The notes beneath the pieces were generated by a model. That model ran no database searches. It worked only from the letters and a program-made list of their open reading frames with translations, and was not told the DNA's origin. A DNA stretch of 64,000 nt. It comes from Flavobacteriaceae bacterium PS02338. Lineage in GTDB: Bacteria > Bacteroidota > Bacteroidia > Sphingobacteriales > Sphingobacteriaceae. The translations under genes were made by a program, and so were the position numbers. Each line of letters starts with the position of its first letter. Within the stretch, counting starts at the first letter, position 1. Shown here piece after piece: positions 62,497 through 64,000 of this stretch. Location of the stretch: NCBI GenBank assembly GCA_029959615.1, contig JASCOD010000012.1, positions 1 to 64,000 of the forward strand, given 5' to 3'.

Positions 62497-63333
62497 ATGA
62501 TTTTAATCTACTTAGCCGCATTTATATTTCTGGGGACTTTTGTTTTTTTTGGAGCCAATTGGATTTCGGATAAAAGTATCGCTGAACCACTACATGATCT
62601 AGCCTTGGCCGCATTCGGAACGTTGCTTGGAATGGGAATTAACAGTGTCATTTCATTGAGAAACAGATTGTGCGTTTGTTTTTTAGCGTCCACCATTTAC
62701 AGGGGTAAACATATCCGCATTTCGGCTGCCTATATTTTCCGGATTAATATGGATGGTGAATATCTTTTGGTAAAAGGGCGCAACATTGATCAATTCCAAC
62801 CTGTTGGTGGTGTCTACAAAAGGTTACCTGATTCTTCAAGGCTTTTTCAGGAGCTGGAAGTACTGGACGATAAATGTATACCAATATGTGATACTACGCG
62901 TCAAGATTTGAGAGTACGTGTGAAAGGGAAATATTTGCACAGATTTTTGCAATGGTTTGATTCCAATAATGACAGGGAGATATCACATTGGAGAGAGTTC
63001 TGTGAAGAATTGATCAGAACTCATATTCTCGATAGCAATGTATTTCCACACATAAACTACAAGTTCCTGCATCGAAATCCACTTTACATTCACCACTCGG
63101 CGTTTTATGAATGCCCAGAAATATTAATTCATGAAGTATATGAGTTATTGCCAACTGAAGCCCAGGCTACCGCCCTACGGGCTCTAATTCAAAGCGAACA
63201 ACCAAACTCTAAATTTAGATGGGTTTCAGAAGATACCATCAGGAGGCTTGGTTATTTGCATGATAATACCAAACCTTTCGCAGTCGCCGAACATACCATT
63301 TCACTTTTTGATAAAGATTTTAAGATAAAATAA
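62497..63333 (+). CDS. Two-helix SMODS-associated NUDIX (Sa_NUDIX-like) protein
   Basis: 278 residues. Two N-terminal membrane helices (about 1-20, MILIYLAAFIFLGTFVFFGA, and 33-52, LALAAFGTLLGMGINSVISL) precede a NUDIX-like domain (ISAAYIFRINMDGEYLLVKG, DQFQPVGGVYKRLPDSSRLF, and SHWREFCEELIRT in the NUDIX helix). This is the architecture of the CBASS-associated NUDIX protein, a probable membrane effector or regulator acting on a cyclic nucleotide. It ends 1 base before the CD-NTase start. Confidence 0.82.
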   Translation: MILIYLAAFIFLGTFVFFGANWISDKSIAEPLHDLALAAFGTLLGMGINSVISLRNRLCVCFLASTIYRGKHIRISAAYIFRINMDGEYLLVKGRNIDQFQPVGGVYKRLPDSSRLFQELEVLDDKCIPICDTTRQDLRVRVKGKYLHRFLQWFDSNNDREISHWREFCEELIRTHILDSNVFPHINYKFLHRNPLYIHHSAFYECPEILIHEVYELLPTEAQATALRALIQSEQPNSKFRWVSEDTIRRLGYLHDNTKPFAVAEHTISLFDKDFKIK

Positions 63334-63334
63334 T

Positions 63335-64000
63335 ATGAACCACATGTACATACCACAGACATTTAATCAACAACTCGATGATTTACTAAATCGCATCGCA
63401 GAGAAACTGCAACTTGGAGATTCCAGACGTGCATCGGCCGAAAGAAGCTATGATGCCGTATCCGAATGGATTGAAAGTGATTTGGGTTTTTTCAAAGATA
63501 TTCCATTTAACATCTATGCCCAAGGTTCCTACCGCATAGGGACGAACGTGAAGCCCTTGAAGGGTGATGAATTTGATTTGGACATTGTGATACATATGAC
63601 AATTCCCTATGATGGATTGGATCCTGTAGAAGTTTTAAACCAATTGGAGAGAAGGCTGAGAGAACATGGGCAGTATAGCACAATGATAGAAAGGAAGAAT
63701 AGGTGTATCAGATTGGTTTATGCAAATTTGTTTCACATTGACATTCTTCCAGCGTTTCAGGAATCTGCACTTGATGCTAACAGAATTGTTGTGCCAGATA
63801 GGCTGCTAAAAGATTGGACGCCTAGTAACCCAAAAGGGTATTCAGATTGGTTTAAATCAAAATATATAAAGGAAGAATTGATGTTACTGGAAAAGGCCTT
63901 GAACGCAGAAGACCTTCCAAATCAAATTCCCTATCATTTGATGCAGCCTTTGCAACGTGCAGTACAATTGATCAAGCGTTATAGGGACATCTATTTCAAA
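63335..64000 (+). CDS. CD-NTase (cGAS/DncV-like) of a CBASS system, partial at window edge
   Basis: The first 222 codons are present with no stop; the gene runs off the right edge. The nucleotidyltransferase motif is clear: GSYRIG with Gly64-Ser65, then DEFDLDIVIHM with Asp81 and Asp83, and the third acid Asp136 in HIDILPAF. CD-NTases make cyclic oligonucleotides after phage infection and activate an effector. The gene starts one base after the NUDIX stop, so the two form an operon. Further CBASS genes probably lie to the right. Confidence 0.9.
   Translation, partial: MNHMYIPQTFNQQLDDLLNRIAEKLQLGDSRRASAERSYDAVSEWIESDLGFFKDIPFNIYAQGSYRIGTNVKPLKGDEFDLDIVIHMTIPYDGLDPVEVLNQLERRLREHGQYSTMIERKNRCIRLVYANLFHIDILPAFQESALDANRIVVPDRLLKDWTPSNPKGYSDWFKSKYIKEELMLLEKALNAEDLPNQIPYHLMQPLQRAVQLIKRYRDIYFK

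Overview
The window looks like part of a conjugative transposon (integrative conjugative element) of a Bacteroidota bacterium, most likely Sphingobacteriaceae (Pedobacter, Sphingobacterium or Mucilaginibacter type). The grounds are a CTnDOT-type tra set (TraE, F, G, J, K, M) with RteC, a Bacteroidota MobA/MobB/MobC mobilisation set, SusC/SusD outer-membrane pairs with FecR and ECF sigma factors, and AT-rich ribosome-binding regions. No rRNA, tRNA or CRISPR array was seen.

Layout. (1) 1-3.5 kb: the end of a probable insertion sequence abutting a truncated DUF932 gene, followed by small accessory genes of the element and a histone-H1-like protein. (2) 3.5-15.3 kb, minus strand: the transfer operon, transcribed from rteC and traE down to traM and a DUF3945 protein. 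No traN follows traM. (3) 15.8-19.3 kb: an AlbA_2/RecG-like gene broken by an IS982-family element and a frameshift, then ORF6N and XRE regulators. (4) 19.9-27.8 kb: a SusC/SusD pair with a TlpA-like thioredoxin, a membrane-anchored unknown, a small exported two-cysteine DUF6520-like protein and a MauE/DoxX-like membrane protein. (5) 27.8-50.1 kb, minus strand: two tandem diverged copies of a seven-gene module (ECF sigma, FecR, STN-containing SusC, SusD, secreted S9-type peptidase, GNAT acyltransferase, membrane-anchored LuxR regulator). (6) 50.2-54.7 kb: RadC-like protein, coupling protein, relaxase and MobA, with a candidate oriT just upstream. (7) 54.9-60.5 kb: a defence cargo between two imperfect direct repeats of about 170 bp. 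It holds a SIR2-APAZ plus short-Argonaute (SPARSA-type) pair whose tightly packed operon continues into an HNH nuclease and a two-helix membrane protein. (8) 60.5-64 kb: an operon of ImmA/IrrE protease, acidic protein and sigma factor, divergent from a CBASS locus (two-helix NUDIX protein and a CD-NTase that runs off the window).

How it fits together. The tra and mob blocks move the element. The 34 kb between them carries nutrient-uptake and signalling genes, in which an outer-membrane transporter with an STN domain would signal through FecR to its sigma factor, while a co-transcribed peptidase probably processes what is taken up. The right end carries two abortive-infection-type defence systems next to oriT. 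The most unusual features are the extended SPARSA operon inside direct repeats, the sigma/ImmA set facing CBASS, and the duplicated transporter/peptidase/GNAT/LuxR module with an identical hairpin spacer in both copies.
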